This document shows positions 18,003-26,817 of a stretch of 64,000 bases of DNA, in pieces. Both the position numbers and the translations under genes were made by a program. Where the stretch lies: NCBI GenBank assembly GCA_963714325.1, contig CAVQOB010000008.1:124001-188000 (forward strand). Reading direction: 5' to 3'. The stretch is from CAVQOB01 sp963714325. GTDB taxonomy: Bacteria > Pseudomonadota > Alphaproteobacteria > Rhizobiales > Hyphomicrobiaceae. The notes beneath the pieces are model-generated. The model made no database searches. It saw nothing but the letters and a program-made list of their open reading frames with translations, and had not been told where the DNA came from. How positions within the stretch are numbered: the first letter of the stretch is position 1; the number at the start of each line of letters is the position of its first letter.

Positions 18003-19280
18003 TCAGGTGTTCATCGACTGGAAAAACTCGCCGTTGGTTTTCGTCCGCTTCAACTTATCAATCAGGAATTCGATAGCATCCATCGTCCCCATTGGGTTGA
18101 GAATGCGCCGCAAGACATAGACTTGCTTGAGCTGATCACGTGGCACCAGCAACTCTTCTTTGCGTGTACCCGACCGCGCAACGTCAATCGCTGGGAACAC
18201 CCGCTTGTCAGAAACCTTACGATCGAGAATGATCTCCGAGTTACCGGTACCCTTGAATTCTTCGAAAATCACCTCGTCCATCCGGCTTCCGGTATCGACC
18301 AATGCCGTGGCGATGATCGTCAGCGAGCCACCTTCTTCGATATTGCGCGCTGCACCGAAGAACCGCTTTGGCCGTTGCAAGGCATTTGAGTCAACACCAC
18401 CCGTCAGCACCTTCCCGGAAGACGGAACGACCGTATTATAGGCCCGGCCCAACCGGGTAATGGAGTCGAGCAGGATCACTACGTCGCGCTTGTGTTCCAC
18501 AAGCCGCTTCGCCTTTTCGATCACCATCTCCGACACCTGCACATGCCGCGATGGGGGTTCATCGAACGTCGAAGCAATGACTTCGCCCTTGACCGACCGC
18601 TGCATGTCCGTGACTTCTTCAGGTCGCTCATCGATCAACAGAACGATGAGATAGCACTCGGGATGATTGGTCGTGATCGAATGCGCGATGTTCTGCAGCA
18701 GTACCGTCTTACCAGTCCTCGGCGGAGCAACAATCAACCCACGCTGCCCCTTGCCAAGCGGTACCACCACGTCGATCACCCGCGGCGAAAGATCCTTGAT
18801 GGTCGGATCTTCAACTTCCATCTTCAGCCACTTCGTCGGGTAAAGCGGCGTCAGGTTGTCAAAGTGCACCTTATGGCGCTGCTTCTCAGGATCTTCAAAG
18901 TTGATTTTGTTGACCTTGAGTAGCGCAAAATACCGCTCGCCTTCCTTTGGACCTCGGATTTGACCTTCGATCGTATCCCCGGTCCTCAATGCGAAACGCC
19001 GAATTTGCGACGGAGACACATAGATATCGTCAGGTCCAGGAAGGTAGTTCGCATCGGGTGAGCGCAGGAAGCCAAAGCCGTCAAGAAGCACCTCAACGAC
19101 GCCCGTTCCGATTATCTCGATATCCTTAGCAGCCAGCTGTTTGAGCACCGCGAACATTTGCTCTTGCTTCCGCATCGCGCTGGCATTTTCCACGCCAACC
19201 TCCTCGGCAAAGCTGAGCAGCTCCGTCGGCGTTTTCGTCTTGAGATCCTGGAGCTTAATCTCCTTGATCGCGTCTTGCAT
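18003..19280 (-). CDS. rho: Transcription termination factor Rho
   Basis: Hexameric RNA helicase that ends untranslated transcripts. The 425 residues begin with the helical N-terminal domain (IKLQDLKTKTPTELLSFAEE). The OB-fold RNA-binding domain (GVVEVLLDGFGFLRSPDANYLPGPDDIYVSPSQIRRF) follows. The ATPase core has Walker A VAPPRTGKT, the Q-loop region and Walker B VVILLDSITRLGRAYN. GAGAGG lies five bases before the ATG. The order rho-hemJ-hemE is conserved in alphaproteobacteria. Confidence 0.98.
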   Translation of the reverse strand: MQDAIKEIKLQDLKTKTPTELLSFAEEVGVENASAMRKQEQMFAVLKQLAAKDIEIIGTGVVEVLLDGFGFLRSPDANYLPGPDDIYVSPSQIRRFALRTGDTIEGQIRGPKEGERYFALLKVNKINFEDPEKQRHKVHFDNLTPLYPTKWLKMEVEDPTIKDLSPRVIDVVVPLGKGQRGLIVAPPRTGKTVLLQNIAHSITTNHPECYLIVLLIDERPEEVTDMQRSVKGEVIASTFDEPPSRHVQVSEMVIEKAKRLVEHKRDVVILLDSITRLGRAYNTVVPSSGKVLTGGVDSNALQRPKRFFGAARNIEEGGSLTIIATALVDTGSRMDEVIFEEFKGTGNSEIILDRKVSDKRVFPAIDVARSGTRKEELLVPRDQLKQVYVLRRILNPMGTMDAIEFLIDKLKRTKTNGEFFQSMNT

Positions 19281-19528
19281 ACGAACCTCTCGATAAGGAA
19301 TCGCGTGACGGACAGGGGTCGCTGAACACGCGGCGTAGGAAGGGGAAGGCTCAGGTAGCGCGCTGAAGTATGAACCGGTGGGGAACCAGGCTCAATCTGG
19401 GCACCACGGCGGCAGCAGCGCTCGGCCGTGAATTGTGCTTCAGTCCTAGGAACAACGAAGCCAGACAAACGCCTTATAGCAGAGGCTAGGCACTAACAAA
19501 ACAGCTATTTTTGCCACAAACCCGATAC

Positions 19529-20062
19529 TTAGAACGGTTTGACAACCACCAGCACGACAATACCGATCATCAAGACCGTTGGGACTTCGTTCATAAGCCG
19601 CCAATACCGCGCAGACTCAGAATTATTATCCGCAGCAAACCGCGCGGCCGCTGCCGCAAAGTACGCGTGAACACCGCTCAACGCGAGCACCAACACCACC
19701 TTAGCCAGAAACCAGCGATCGGCATAATAACCGCCCCGCCAAGCAAGCCAACCACCAAAAATCCAGACTGCAACCATGGCCGGCGTCATGATGAAATTCA
19801 GCAACCGCTGTTCCATCACCTTAAACGTCTCAGATTGCGAGGACCCACCGGCGGCGTCACAATGATAAACAAACAGTCGTGGAAGATAGAGTAATCCCGC
19901 CATCCAAGCGATCACCGCCACGACGTGCAGGCTTTTGATCCAGAGGTACGAGCCATTACCGAAAACAGAAGTCGCAGCGACACAGAACCCTGATACAGCT
20001 ACCGCCGTCACAGCAGCGCGCCTGAAAATTGACCAAGCACGCTTCTCGGCCGGGGCACCCAT
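19529..20062 (-). CDS. hemJ: Protoporphyrinogen oxidase HemJ
   Basis: Membrane enzyme that oxidises protoporphyrinogen IX to protoporphyrin IX in haem synthesis. The 177 residues have four to five membrane helices and the family signature YLWIKSLHVVAVIAWMAGLLYLPRLFVYHCDA with its haem-ligand His. The LLNFIMTPAMVAVWIFGGWL and WFLAKVVLVLALSGVHAYF helices follow. The N-terminus is about 30 residues longer than usual and holds an extra hydrophobic stretch. Its ATG shares one base with the hemE stop (TAATG), so the two are translationally coupled and catalyse neighbouring haem steps. Confidence 0.87.
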   Translation of the reverse strand: MGAPAEKRAWSIFRRAAVTAVAVSGFCVAATSVFGNGSYLWIKSLHVVAVIAWMAGLLYLPRLFVYHCDAAGGSSQSETFKVMEQRLLNFIMTPAMVAVWIFGGWLAWRGGYYADRWFLAKVVLVLALSGVHAYFAAAAARFAADNNSESARYWRLMNEVPTVLMIGIVVLVVVKPF

Positions 20063-21126
20063 TAAATATCCCCGCGCACAAAACGAACCAACTGTCCGAT
20101 ATGTTCAGGGGGTGTTTCAGGCACGATTCCATGCCCAAGATTGAAGATAAAGGGATTACCGCTAAGAGCTTCGATAATTTCGTTCACGCGCCGTTCCAAC
20201 GCCAATCCGCCAGCCACAAGCAGCAGTGGATCCAAGTTTCCCTGCACGACGGTCTTTCCACTCAGTGACGATCGAATAAGCGCCAATGGCATCGCCGTAT
20301 CACAACTGATGCCATCAACTCCGGTCCGCTCGACAAAGCCAAACGACCGAGAACCAGCGCCTCGCGGAAACCCGATTATCGGCAAATCTGGATACCGCAG
20401 CTTCATTGCAGCGACGATCGCCGCTGTAGGCTTCAGAACCCAGGCATCAAACTCACCGTCTGGAAGACTCCCGGCCCAGCTATCAAAAATCTGGATAACA
20501 TCAGCCCCTGCCTCGACTTGGAGGGAGAGATATTCAACAGAAGTCCGCACCAGGACGTCCATCAACGCTGCAAACGTGTTTGGGTCCCGATAGGCCAGCA
20601 ACCGTGCCGCAGCTTGATCACTCGAGCCTTGCCCGCCGATCATATAGGTTGCGACCGTCCATGGCGCACCGCAAAAACCGATCAATGTCGTCTCAGGCGG
20701 TAGATCCGTCCGCAGTCGCCTCACGGTTTCTGCGATGATCAGATATTTATTCCGAGCATTTTTCTCCCCAAGCCGGGCAACATCAGCCGCCGTTTTGATG
20801 GGATCTAATCGCGGCCCCTCATGTTCGACAAACCGGACACCTTGCCCTAACGCATCGGGCACAATCAGAATATCCGCAAACAAAATTGCCGCATCAAACC
20901 CGAACCGGCGAATGGGCTGCAACGTCACTTCCGCCGCTAACTGAGGATTGTAACAAAGATCAAGAAAACCGCCAGCCTTCTGTCTCACCGCCCGGTATTC
21001 CGGCAAATACCTCCCGGCTTGTCGCATCAACCAAATCGGCGGCGGCGATAGCGCCTGCCCCTTGAACGCTTTCATGAGACGCCGAGTTGAAGCCAAAGCC
21101 AAGCGAGAGTTGTTCACGATGTCCAT
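20062..21126 (-). CDS. hemE: Uroporphyrinogen decarboxylase
   Basis: Decarboxylates uroporphyrinogen III to coproporphyrinogen III. The 354 residues carry the UroD signatures PPIWLMRQAGRYLPEYRAVR and GFCGAPWTVATYMIGGQGS, plus the PIIGFPRGAG and FNLGHGIVPETPPEH motifs. No clear ribosome-binding site precedes the ATG at 21126; an ATG at 21075 is possible but would trim the N-terminus. The gene marks the left border of the probable replication origin, as in Caulobacter and Rickettsia. Confidence 0.96.
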   Translation of the reverse strand: MDIVNNSRLALASTRRLMKAFKGQALSPPPIWLMRQAGRYLPEYRAVRQKAGGFLDLCYNPQLAAEVTLQPIRRFGFDAAILFADILIVPDALGQGVRFVEHEGPRLDPIKTAADVARLGEKNARNKYLIIAETVRRLRTDLPPETTLIGFCGAPWTVATYMIGGQGSSDQAAARLLAYRDPNTFAALMDVLVRTSVEYLSLQVEAGADVIQIFDSWAGSLPDGEFDAWVLKPTAAIVAAMKLRYPDLPIIGFPRGAGSRSFGFVERTGVDGISCDTAMPLALIRSSLSGKTVVQGNLDPLLLVAGGLALERRVNEIIEALSGNPFIFNLGHGIVPETPPEHIGQLVRFVRGDI

Positions 21127-21537
21127 CGATCGATACTAACTTGAAGAGTTTAGATTCTAAGTTTTGTTATTGAGTCTTTTATGGCGTGGATTGCGGGCAT
21201 CATCTCCCAATCCACCTCTTCCGCACAGTTCCATCGTCCGTGCGTCGGTAGCCTCTAGCTCTAGTATCAGTTCGCCGTGCCAGACAACTAGGCTACATTT
21301 TTTTCGCATCAATCAGTTATTTCTCAGCGGTCGCGACCAAGCGCCCATGTGCAAAGTCTGTGAGTAACCGTGTAACCTGAACCTTCATCACCTGGAAACC
21401 CCTTGGCTTCACAAAGTCAACTATTGTAGCTCCCGTTCGAACACCTTGTGCAGAAGCTGGTGGACATGCGACTACCGCTCATTGAACATGCGGCAGTCGC
21501 ACCCACTGACGTGGATAACCCCGGATCTTCTCCACAG
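21127..21537. other. Candidate chromosomal replication origin (oriC) between hemE and ppsR
   Basis: The divergent 411-base gap contains no gene. Single-mismatch DnaA boxes (against TTATNCACA) are at 21447-21455 (minus), 21510-21518 (minus, TTATCCACG) and 21528-21536 (plus, TTCTCCACA), with weaker ones near 21219 and 21347. AT-rich stretches occur at 21137-21181 and 21295-21325. Two GANTC methylation sites sit at 21153-21157 and 21172-21176. Established knowledge: oriC of Caulobacter and Rickettsia lies beside hemE. Genes read away from this point on both sides, as expected at an origin. No clear CtrA site was seen. Confidence 0.72.
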
Positions 21538-22395
21538 ATGGCCAACCTCCTACCAAGTTACTTCCATCTGCATCTCATATCGGATTCGACCGGTGAAACC
21601 TTGACGACCATCGCCAAAGCCGCCGCCGTCCAATATGCGCAGGTCCGACCGATCGAGCATGTCCACCCCCTCGTTCGCACGCAAAGGCAACTCGACCGCG
21701 TCCTAAAGGAGATCGAACAGGCACCAGGAATTGTGCTCTATACTGTTGTCAATCACGCCTTGAAAGACTCGATCGAGCAGCGCTGTCGGGCACTAAAAGT
21801 ACCCTGCCTGCACGTCCTTGAGCCAATCATGCGCGTTTTCGAATCCTACCTGGGCGCACCGCAAACCCCCATCGTTGCTGGCCAACATGTTGTCGACGCC
21901 GACTACTTCCGACGAATTGACGCGCTCAACTTTTCCATGGCCCACGACGATGGCCGCCTGCCGGAAGACCTCAATCAAGCCGACATTATTATCCTCGGGA
22001 TTTCTCGCACATCCAAGACGCCAACCAGCATTTATCTGGCCCAGAGAGGATATAAGACCGCCAATGTCCCGCTGGTGCCAGACATTCAACTCGCCGAACC
22101 CCTAAGTGGCCCACACAGCGCACTTGTAGTTGGCCTAGTGGCTAGTCCGGAACGGATTTCTGAAATCCGCCGCAACCGCGTCCGATTCCTCGCCGATCGC
22201 AACCTCGACGACTATGTTGATCGCACTCAAATCGCCAATGAAATCACATATACGCGCCGACTTTGCGCGCACCATAACTGGCCGATCATCGACGTGACAC
22301 GGCGCTCCATCGAGGAGACAGCCGCGACGATCATCAAACTGCTTCACGACCGCGACACGGTTACGGAAGACACACGAGAGACCGGCGATGGTTGA
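21538..22395 (+). CDS. Pyruvate, phosphate dikinase/PEP synthase regulatory protein
   Basis: Bifunctional serine/threonine kinase and pyrophosphorylase of the DUF299 family that switches PPDK or PEP synthase off and on. The start MANLLPSYFHLHLISDSTGETL matches family N-termini and gives 285 residues. The P-loop-like GISRTSKTPTSIYLAQRGYKTANVPLVP is intact. An upstream GTG at 21448 is open but those codons overlap DnaA-box-like sequences, so the ATG at 21538 was chosen although its ribosome-binding site is weak. It leads the plus-strand origin operon ppsR-maf-coaE-dnaQ. Confidence 0.9.
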   Translation: MANLLPSYFHLHLISDSTGETLTTIAKAAAVQYAQVRPIEHVHPLVRTQRQLDRVLKEIEQAPGIVLYTVVNHALKDSIEQRCRALKVPCLHVLEPIMRVFESYLGAPQTPIVAGQHVVDADYFRRIDALNFSMAHDDGRLPEDLNQADIIILGISRTSKTPTSIYLAQRGYKTANVPLVPDIQLAEPLSGPHSALVVGLVASPERISEIRRNRVRFLADRNLDDYVDRTQIANEITYTRRLCAHHNWPIIDVTRRSIEETAATIIKLLHDRDTVTEDTRETGDG

Positions 22396-23002
22396 TGCGC
22401 CTTCATCGATTATCCTCGCATCCGGGAGCCCATTTAGACGGCGCATGTTGGAAGCAGCCGGGTTGACATTTCAGGTCGTCCCGGCTGCTGTCAATGAAAT
22501 TAAACTCCGTCAAATAATTACGCATTCCAGACCGGCTATTGATCCGTCTGATGTGGCGATGGCATTGGCTGAGGCAAAGGCTCTCGACGTTAGCAACAGC
22601 GATCCAAAGGCGGTTGTTATCGGCGCCGATCAGATCTTGGCGGCATCGGGCACCATCTACAGCAAGCCACCATCACTCGAAGTCGCGTTCCAGCAACTAA
22701 TGACATTGCAGGGCAAAACCCACGCGCTCCATACCGCCGTTGCCATCGCGCAGAACGGTCGGATCGAGTGGAGCCACATGGAAACCGCCATCATGACGAT
22801 GCGTATGTTATCGGCCGAAGCCATGGAGCGCTACATCGATGCCGCCGGTGAAGGTATTTGCCAAACCGTTGGCGCCTATGAATTCGAGGGCCGCGGCGCT
22901 CAGTTGTTTGACAAGGTTGAAGGTAATCAATCAACGATCATTGGTCTGCCGTTGCTACCGCTGCTTGCGGAACTGCGACGACGTGGGGTGCTACTCCCAT
23001 GA
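22388..23002 (+). CDS. maf: Maf family nucleotide pyrophosphatase
   Basis: House-cleaning nucleoside triphosphate pyrophosphatase. The 204 residues have the signature IILASGSPFRRRMLEAAGL, the catalytic GADQIL, the SKPPSLEVAFQQLMTLQGKTH segment and AYEFEGRGAQLFDKVEGNQSTIIGLPL. The substrate subclass (dTTP/UTP or m7GTP) cannot be assigned with confidence. It overlaps ppsR by eight bases and coaE by four. aroE, which commonly separates maf from coaE in alphaproteobacteria, is absent. Confidence 0.9.
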   Translation: MVDAPSSIILASGSPFRRRMLEAAGLTFQVVPAAVNEIKLRQIITHSRPAIDPSDVAMALAEAKALDVSNSDPKAVVIGADQILAASGTIYSKPPSLEVAFQQLMTLQGKTHALHTAVAIAQNGRIEWSHMETAIMTMRMLSAEAMERYIDAAGEGICQTVGAYEFEGRGAQLFDKVEGNQSTIIGLPLLPLLAELRRRGVLLP

Positions 23003-23634
23003 TATCAGCCAATCCACAGATCCTCATCATTGGCCTGACCGGCTCAATTGGAATGGGGAAGTCCACCGCAGCACAGCGTTTCAAGGACCTCGGTCTGACC
23101 GTTTTCGACGCCGACGGTGCGGTCCACGAACTCTATCGAGGCGCGGCTGTCGCACCTATTGAAGCAGCATTTCCTGGAGTGGCACGCGAAGGGGCGATCG
23201 ACCGAGCAGCCCTTGCCGAGCGGTTGATGGACAAACCGTCAGACTTCAAACGCCTGGAAAGCATTATCCACCCCCTGGTCCAGGCCGCCGAGCGCGCATT
23301 CCTCCAAGCCGCAGCCCGTCGCGGAGAAAAAATAGCGATCCTTGAAATTCCACTCCTGTTCGAGACGAACGGCGACAAAAAGGTTGATCTGGTCGTGGTC
23401 GTCAGTACAACCACAGAACAGCAACGCGCCCGCGTGCTAGCTCGGCCCGGCATGACGGAGGACAAACTTGTGGCCATCCTTGCCAGGCAGGTACCTGATG
23501 CCGAAAAGCGCGCCCGAGCGGATTATGTTGTGGACACCAGCACGACAATCACGGCGTTGAACGCAACAATCGATAACATCATCAACGGTCTGCATGGTCG
23601 GACAGGTCGAGCATTCGTTTGCTATTGGGCCTGA
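22999..23634 (+). CDS. coaE: Dephospho-CoA kinase
   Basis: Phosphorylates dephospho-CoA in the last step of coenzyme A synthesis. The 211 residues carry the P-loop GLTGSIGMGKST (about residues 12-23), VFDADGAVHELY, and the LEIPLLFE and Arg-rich lid segments. The C-terminus GRTGRAFVCYWA runs past the usual end. The start overlaps maf by four bases (ATGA). Confidence 0.95.
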   Translation: MISANPQILIIGLTGSIGMGKSTAAQRFKDLGLTVFDADGAVHELYRGAAVAPIEAAFPGVAREGAIDRAALAERLMDKPSDFKRLESIIHPLVQAAERAFLQAAARRGEKIAILEIPLLFETNGDKKVDLVVVVSTTTEQQRARVLARPGMTEDKLVAILARQVPDAEKRARADYVVDTSTTITALNATIDNIINGLHGRTGRAFVCYWA

Positions 23635-23666
23635 AGCCAAGCGAAAAAATAGGAAGGAATGGATTG

Positions 23667-24371
23667 ATGTTGCGCGAAATCGTCATGGATACGGAAACGA
23701 CCGGACTGGATCCGCGCAAAGGTGATCGGCTGGTCGAAATCGGCGCCATCGAGATGATCGATCGCGCGCCAACGGGTCGCGAGTTTCACGCCTTTATGAA
23801 CCCAGAACGCGTGGTACCGCCAGATGCAATTGCCATCCATGGCATTACGAATGAATTTCTCGCCGACAAACCCCGCTTCGCAGCGATCGTCGATGAATTT
23901 CTCACATTTATCGGCGAATCGACCCTGGTCATTCACAATGCCACGTTCGACATCGGGTTCATCAATGCAGAATTGGAACGCGTCGCCAAACCGTTGTTAA
24001 AAATGTCGCGCGTGATCGACACCCTGCCAATGGCGCGGCGCAAGCATCCTGCAGGGCCAAATAGCCTTGACGCCCTCTGCAAACGCTACGGGGTTGATAA
24101 CTCGAAACGCGACAAGCACGGCGCAATCGTCGACTCATTGTTGTTGGTCGAAGTTTACATCGAATTGCTCGGCGAGCGGCAGACGTCGTTGGGCCTCGCA
24201 AGCAAAGAACAAGCCGAGCGCAAGGCAGTCCGCGCATCAACAACGACGGCTCGCGCCCGCCCAACACCGTTACCGTCGCGGTTGTCTGAAGCAGATCTCA
24301 AAGCCCATGCCCATTTTGTCGACGGCCTCGGCCCTAAAGCGGTCTGGAAACGCCTATACGATCAGACCTGA
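23667..24371 (+). CDS. dnaQ: DNA polymerase III subunit epsilon
   Basis: 3'-5' proofreading exonuclease of the replicative polymerase. The 234 residues have ExoI MDTETTGLDP (Asp8, Glu10), ExoII VIHNATFDIGFI and ExoIII KHGAIVDSLLLVEVYIEL. A linker follows, then a C-terminal segment that would bind the alpha subunit. The ATG at 23667 has AGGAAGGA upstream. The frame opens further into coaE but those codons were rejected. Confidence 0.96.
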   Translation: MLREIVMDTETTGLDPRKGDRLVEIGAIEMIDRAPTGREFHAFMNPERVVPPDAIAIHGITNEFLADKPRFAAIVDEFLTFIGESTLVIHNATFDIGFINAELERVAKPLLKMSRVIDTLPMARRKHPAGPNSLDALCKRYGVDNSKRDKHGAIVDSLLLVEVYIELLGERQTSLGLASKEQAERKAVRASTTTARARPTPLPSRLSEADLKAHAHFVDGLGPKAVWKRLYDQT

Positions 24372-24392
24372 TATCCGCAAAACGCAACAACC

Positions 24393-24905
24393 TCACGCTT
24401 TCTGCGGGATCGGAGACGACGGTCCAGCCGCCATCGCCTGCTGCCGACGCTGCATGTAGAGTGCGCCGAAATCCAGCGGATCGATCAAAAGCGGAGGAAA
24501 GCCACCTTCGCGCGTAATGTCTGCCGCAAGACGGCGGACGAACGGGAAAATGAGCGCCGGGCAATTGACCAAGAGGAATGGCTCCAGCGCTTGCTCCGGC
24601 AGCCCCTCGATCTGAAAAAGTCCAGCATAGACGACCTCGAAATCATAAATGACTCCAGCAGCGTTTGTCGCCTGTGCCTTGAGGTCAATGGCACTTTCAA
24701 AGTTGTTATCGGCCATTTTCTGGGCGTTGACGTTGACTTCGAGCTTCAAATTCGGGTTATCGCCAGGGCCGCTCAGTAAACGCCCGATATTCGGGTTCTC
24801 GAACGACAAATCCTTGATGTACTGCGCTAATACCCGCGCCTGAAATTGCGGCGCCGCGCCTGCCCCAACAGCCGTACCATTTCCAGTTTTTGGGCTTTCA
24901 GCCAT
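24393..24905 (-). CDS. secB: Protein-export chaperone SecB
   Basis: Tetrameric chaperone that delivers unfolded precursors to SecA. The 170-residue protein has PQFQARVLAQYIKDLSFENPNI, the EVNVNAQ and EVVYAGLFQIEG strands and the CPALIFPFVRRLAADITREGGFPPLLIDPLDF core. The ATG at 24905 has AAGGGA about nine bases upstream; the open frame beyond it runs into fxsA and is not coding. It is convergent with dnaQ, a conserved alphaproteobacterial layout. Confidence 0.96.
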   Translation of the reverse strand: MAESPKTGNGTAVGAGAAPQFQARVLAQYIKDLSFENPNIGRLLSGPGDNPNLKLEVNVNAQKMADNNFESAIDLKAQATNAAGVIYDFEVVYAGLFQIEGLPEQALEPFLLVNCPALIFPFVRRLAADITREGGFPPLLIDPLDFGALYMQRRQQAMAAGPSSPIPQKA

Positions 24906-25023
24906 CTTCAATTTCCCTTGTCGATCCCGCAATACGGGCACCAGATATCCTGCGCGCTCGCTAACACAGCGGCCACAATCCCGCAATCGCGAGAATGCGC
25001 TGTCGTCCCCACTGAAGGCGCAC

Positions 25024-25575
25024 CTACGGCTGCTTTCGGTCTCGAGCGGGACCGATGGTCTGTTCATCGATGCGCTCAAACTCTCCATCAATGACCGGCC
25101 CACTCTCGCTATGTTGGTCCCGAGCCTTGCGGAACGTTTCACGTGAGTCACGGCGACTGTCACGCCCACGTTGCTCTTGCGCCGTGTCAGATCCGAAAAC
25201 CGTTGTACGGACCGTTTTGGATCGCAGTAAACGCCGCACACTCCACGCAGCAACAGCGTGCCGGAGAGGCGGAATGAGCAGCAATAGCCCAAGCGCGTCA
25301 GCCAGGAATCCCGGCGTCAGCAGTAAAGTACCAGCAATCATCAAGAACATGCCATCGACGGCTGGCCCAATGGGCGGCTTGCCGGCCTGCAAGGACTCAA
25401 CAGTTCGCCTCAAAACTGTGAACCCCTGCGTAAACAGGACCCAGATACCGAGCGTGGCTGTCGCCAGGATCACGAACATCGTCCACCAGAACCCCAACGA
25501 CTGGCCGATTTTCATCAGCAGCGCGAGTTCAAGCAGCGGAACCGCCACAAAGATGAAAAAGAGTCCAAGCCGCAT
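25024..25575 (-). CDS. fxsA: FxsA family membrane protein
   Basis: A 183-residue inner-membrane protein whose family is named for suppressing phage F exclusion when overproduced; the native role is unclear. The FxsA domain spans residues 1-115 with helices at LFFIFVAVPLLELALLMKIG, FVILATATLGIWVLF and LLTPGFLADALGLLLLIPPLR. A charged, disordered tail follows. A weaker parS-like sequence (two mismatches in the 14-base core) lies in the tail-coding part at 25136-25149. The gene lies upstream of secB, with 118 bases between. Confidence 0.9.
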   Translation of the reverse strand: MRLGLFFIFVAVPLLELALLMKIGQSLGFWWTMFVILATATLGIWVLFTQGFTVLRRTVESLQAGKPPIGPAVDGMFLMIAGTLLLTPGFLADALGLLLLIPPLRHAVAAWSVRRLLRSKTVRTTVFGSDTAQEQRGRDSRRDSRETFRKARDQHSESGPVIDGEFERIDEQTIGPARDRKQP

Positions 25576-26033
25576 GATCGACAGTTAACTCAAAAAAGGT
25601 CGGTTGGGCACGATTTGCGCGTTCCGGGCCAACTGTTCCATATCGCACCAAATGCACACTGCAATGCCGACCCACGGACCGCACGTGTGAATGATGCACT
25701 GCTTGTGGCTATTCGCGATCGAATTGCCAAGTCCTGTTGACGCAAGCGGCAGCTCAATCAGAAGCCAGGCAAACGTATAGCGCAATCGCGACGCACTTGG
25801 CTAAGGGTTGGCTTGAGCGTCGCAATGCCGTAAAGTACTCTAAAGCCGATCGGTCAATGACAAAGGTCCGCCCTGGGGGCGCGTGTTGGCGCAATCTTGG
25901 CAGCAGCCGACGGACAGCCGTCACCCAGACGTTCCACGACACATAAGAGAAGATTGCTCGCCCGCGTCATGCCCAGACGAGCTTGTACGACCCAACGACG
26001 TTAGAGTGGCACTTACCCTGAAAGCAGAACTCG
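25576..26033. other. 458-base divergent intergenic region fxsA/timA
   Basis: Short frames of 60-70 codons exist on both strands (for example 25585-25785 and 25754-25942 minus, 25737-25946 plus). None has a convincing start, ribosome-binding site or recognisable product. The region must hold the promoters of fxsA and timA, but I could not pick out a reliable -35/-10 pair. Confidence 0.4.
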
Positions 26034-26768
26034 ATGGATGGCAGGATTGACCTCACAACGCTCTTGTTTTTAGTCTTGGCGGTGGTCGTGTTCTTGAAGC
26101 TTCGCAGCGTGCTCGGTCGTCGCACCGGCGATGAAACAACGCGATATGAACGTTTCAAGGCTCAGCGGACAGCCGAGCCCGAGCAAAATGCTGGCAATGA
26201 CAAGATCGTCACCTTGCCGCATCGCGAGCGCGGTGAAACAGCAATCGAAACTCCGAAAGTGGAATCGGATACCGATCGCCAGACCCGAATGACGCGATTT
26301 GCAGGCGGCAACGCAGCACTGGCCAAGGGATTGGTGAGCATCGTTCAAAGCGACCCGGCATTCGATCCTTCGGAATTCATGAAAGGTGCGCGCTCTGCCT
26401 ATGAAATGATTGTGATGGGGTTCGCGGAGGGCAACCGCAGCCTGTTGCAAAATTTGCTCAGCCCAGAGGTTTTCGACGGTTTCGACGCAGCCATCGCCGA
26501 TCGGGAAAGTCGCAAGGAAACCATCGAACAGAGCTTTGTAGGCATCAAGACGGCCGACATGGTTGAAGCCGAATTCAAAGGCGGCATTGCACAACTGACC
26601 ATCAAGTTTGTCAGTGAATTGATTTCAGCGACCCGCAACGCTGCTGCCGACGTCATGTCAGGCGATCCCAAACGCATTAAGGAAATGACTGACGTTTGGA
26701 CTTTCGCCCGCGACGTATCATCAAGCGATCCAAATTGGCGCTTGGTCGCAACCCAGGCGGCCGGCTGA
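26034..26768 (+). CDS. Tim44/TimA domain membrane protein
   Basis: A 244-residue protein with one N-terminal transmembrane helix (TTLLFLVLAVVVFLKL, about residues 8-23). A charged linker leads to a C-terminal Tim44-like domain (from about residue 100), including FMKGARSAYEMIVMGFAEGNRSLLQNLLSPEVF. The mitochondrial homologue tethers the import motor. The alphaproteobacterial protein has been called TimA and has no settled function. It heads the timA-mltA-smr group, a conserved neighbour of secB-fxsA. Confidence 0.9.
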   Translation: MDGRIDLTTLLFLVLAVVVFLKLRSVLGRRTGDETTRYERFKAQRTAEPEQNAGNDKIVTLPHRERGETAIETPKVESDTDRQTRMTRFAGGNAALAKGLVSIVQSDPAFDPSEFMKGARSAYEMIVMGFAEGNRSLLQNLLSPEVFDGFDAAIADRESRKETIEQSFVGIKTADMVEAEFKGGIAQLTIKFVSELISATRNAAADVMSGDPKRIKEMTDVWTFARDVSSSDPNWRLVATQAAG

Positions 26769-26817
26769 CGGCAAACATGCTGACGACGGTCTTGAAACCA
26801 GGAGGCGCTGAGAGACG

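Noticed and set aside
25136..25149. Fifth parS-like sequence inside fxsA
   Set aside because: Two mismatches in the 14-base core break the right arm; it could easily occur by chance. Mentioned under fxsA only.
24906..25292. N-terminal extension of secB by 129 codons
   Set aside because: Runs back into fxsA; the normal SecB start at 24905 has a proper ribosome-binding site.
25754..25942. 62-codon minus-strand frame in the fxsA-timA gap
   Set aside because: No ribosome-binding site or recognisable product; overlaps an equally weak plus-strand frame.
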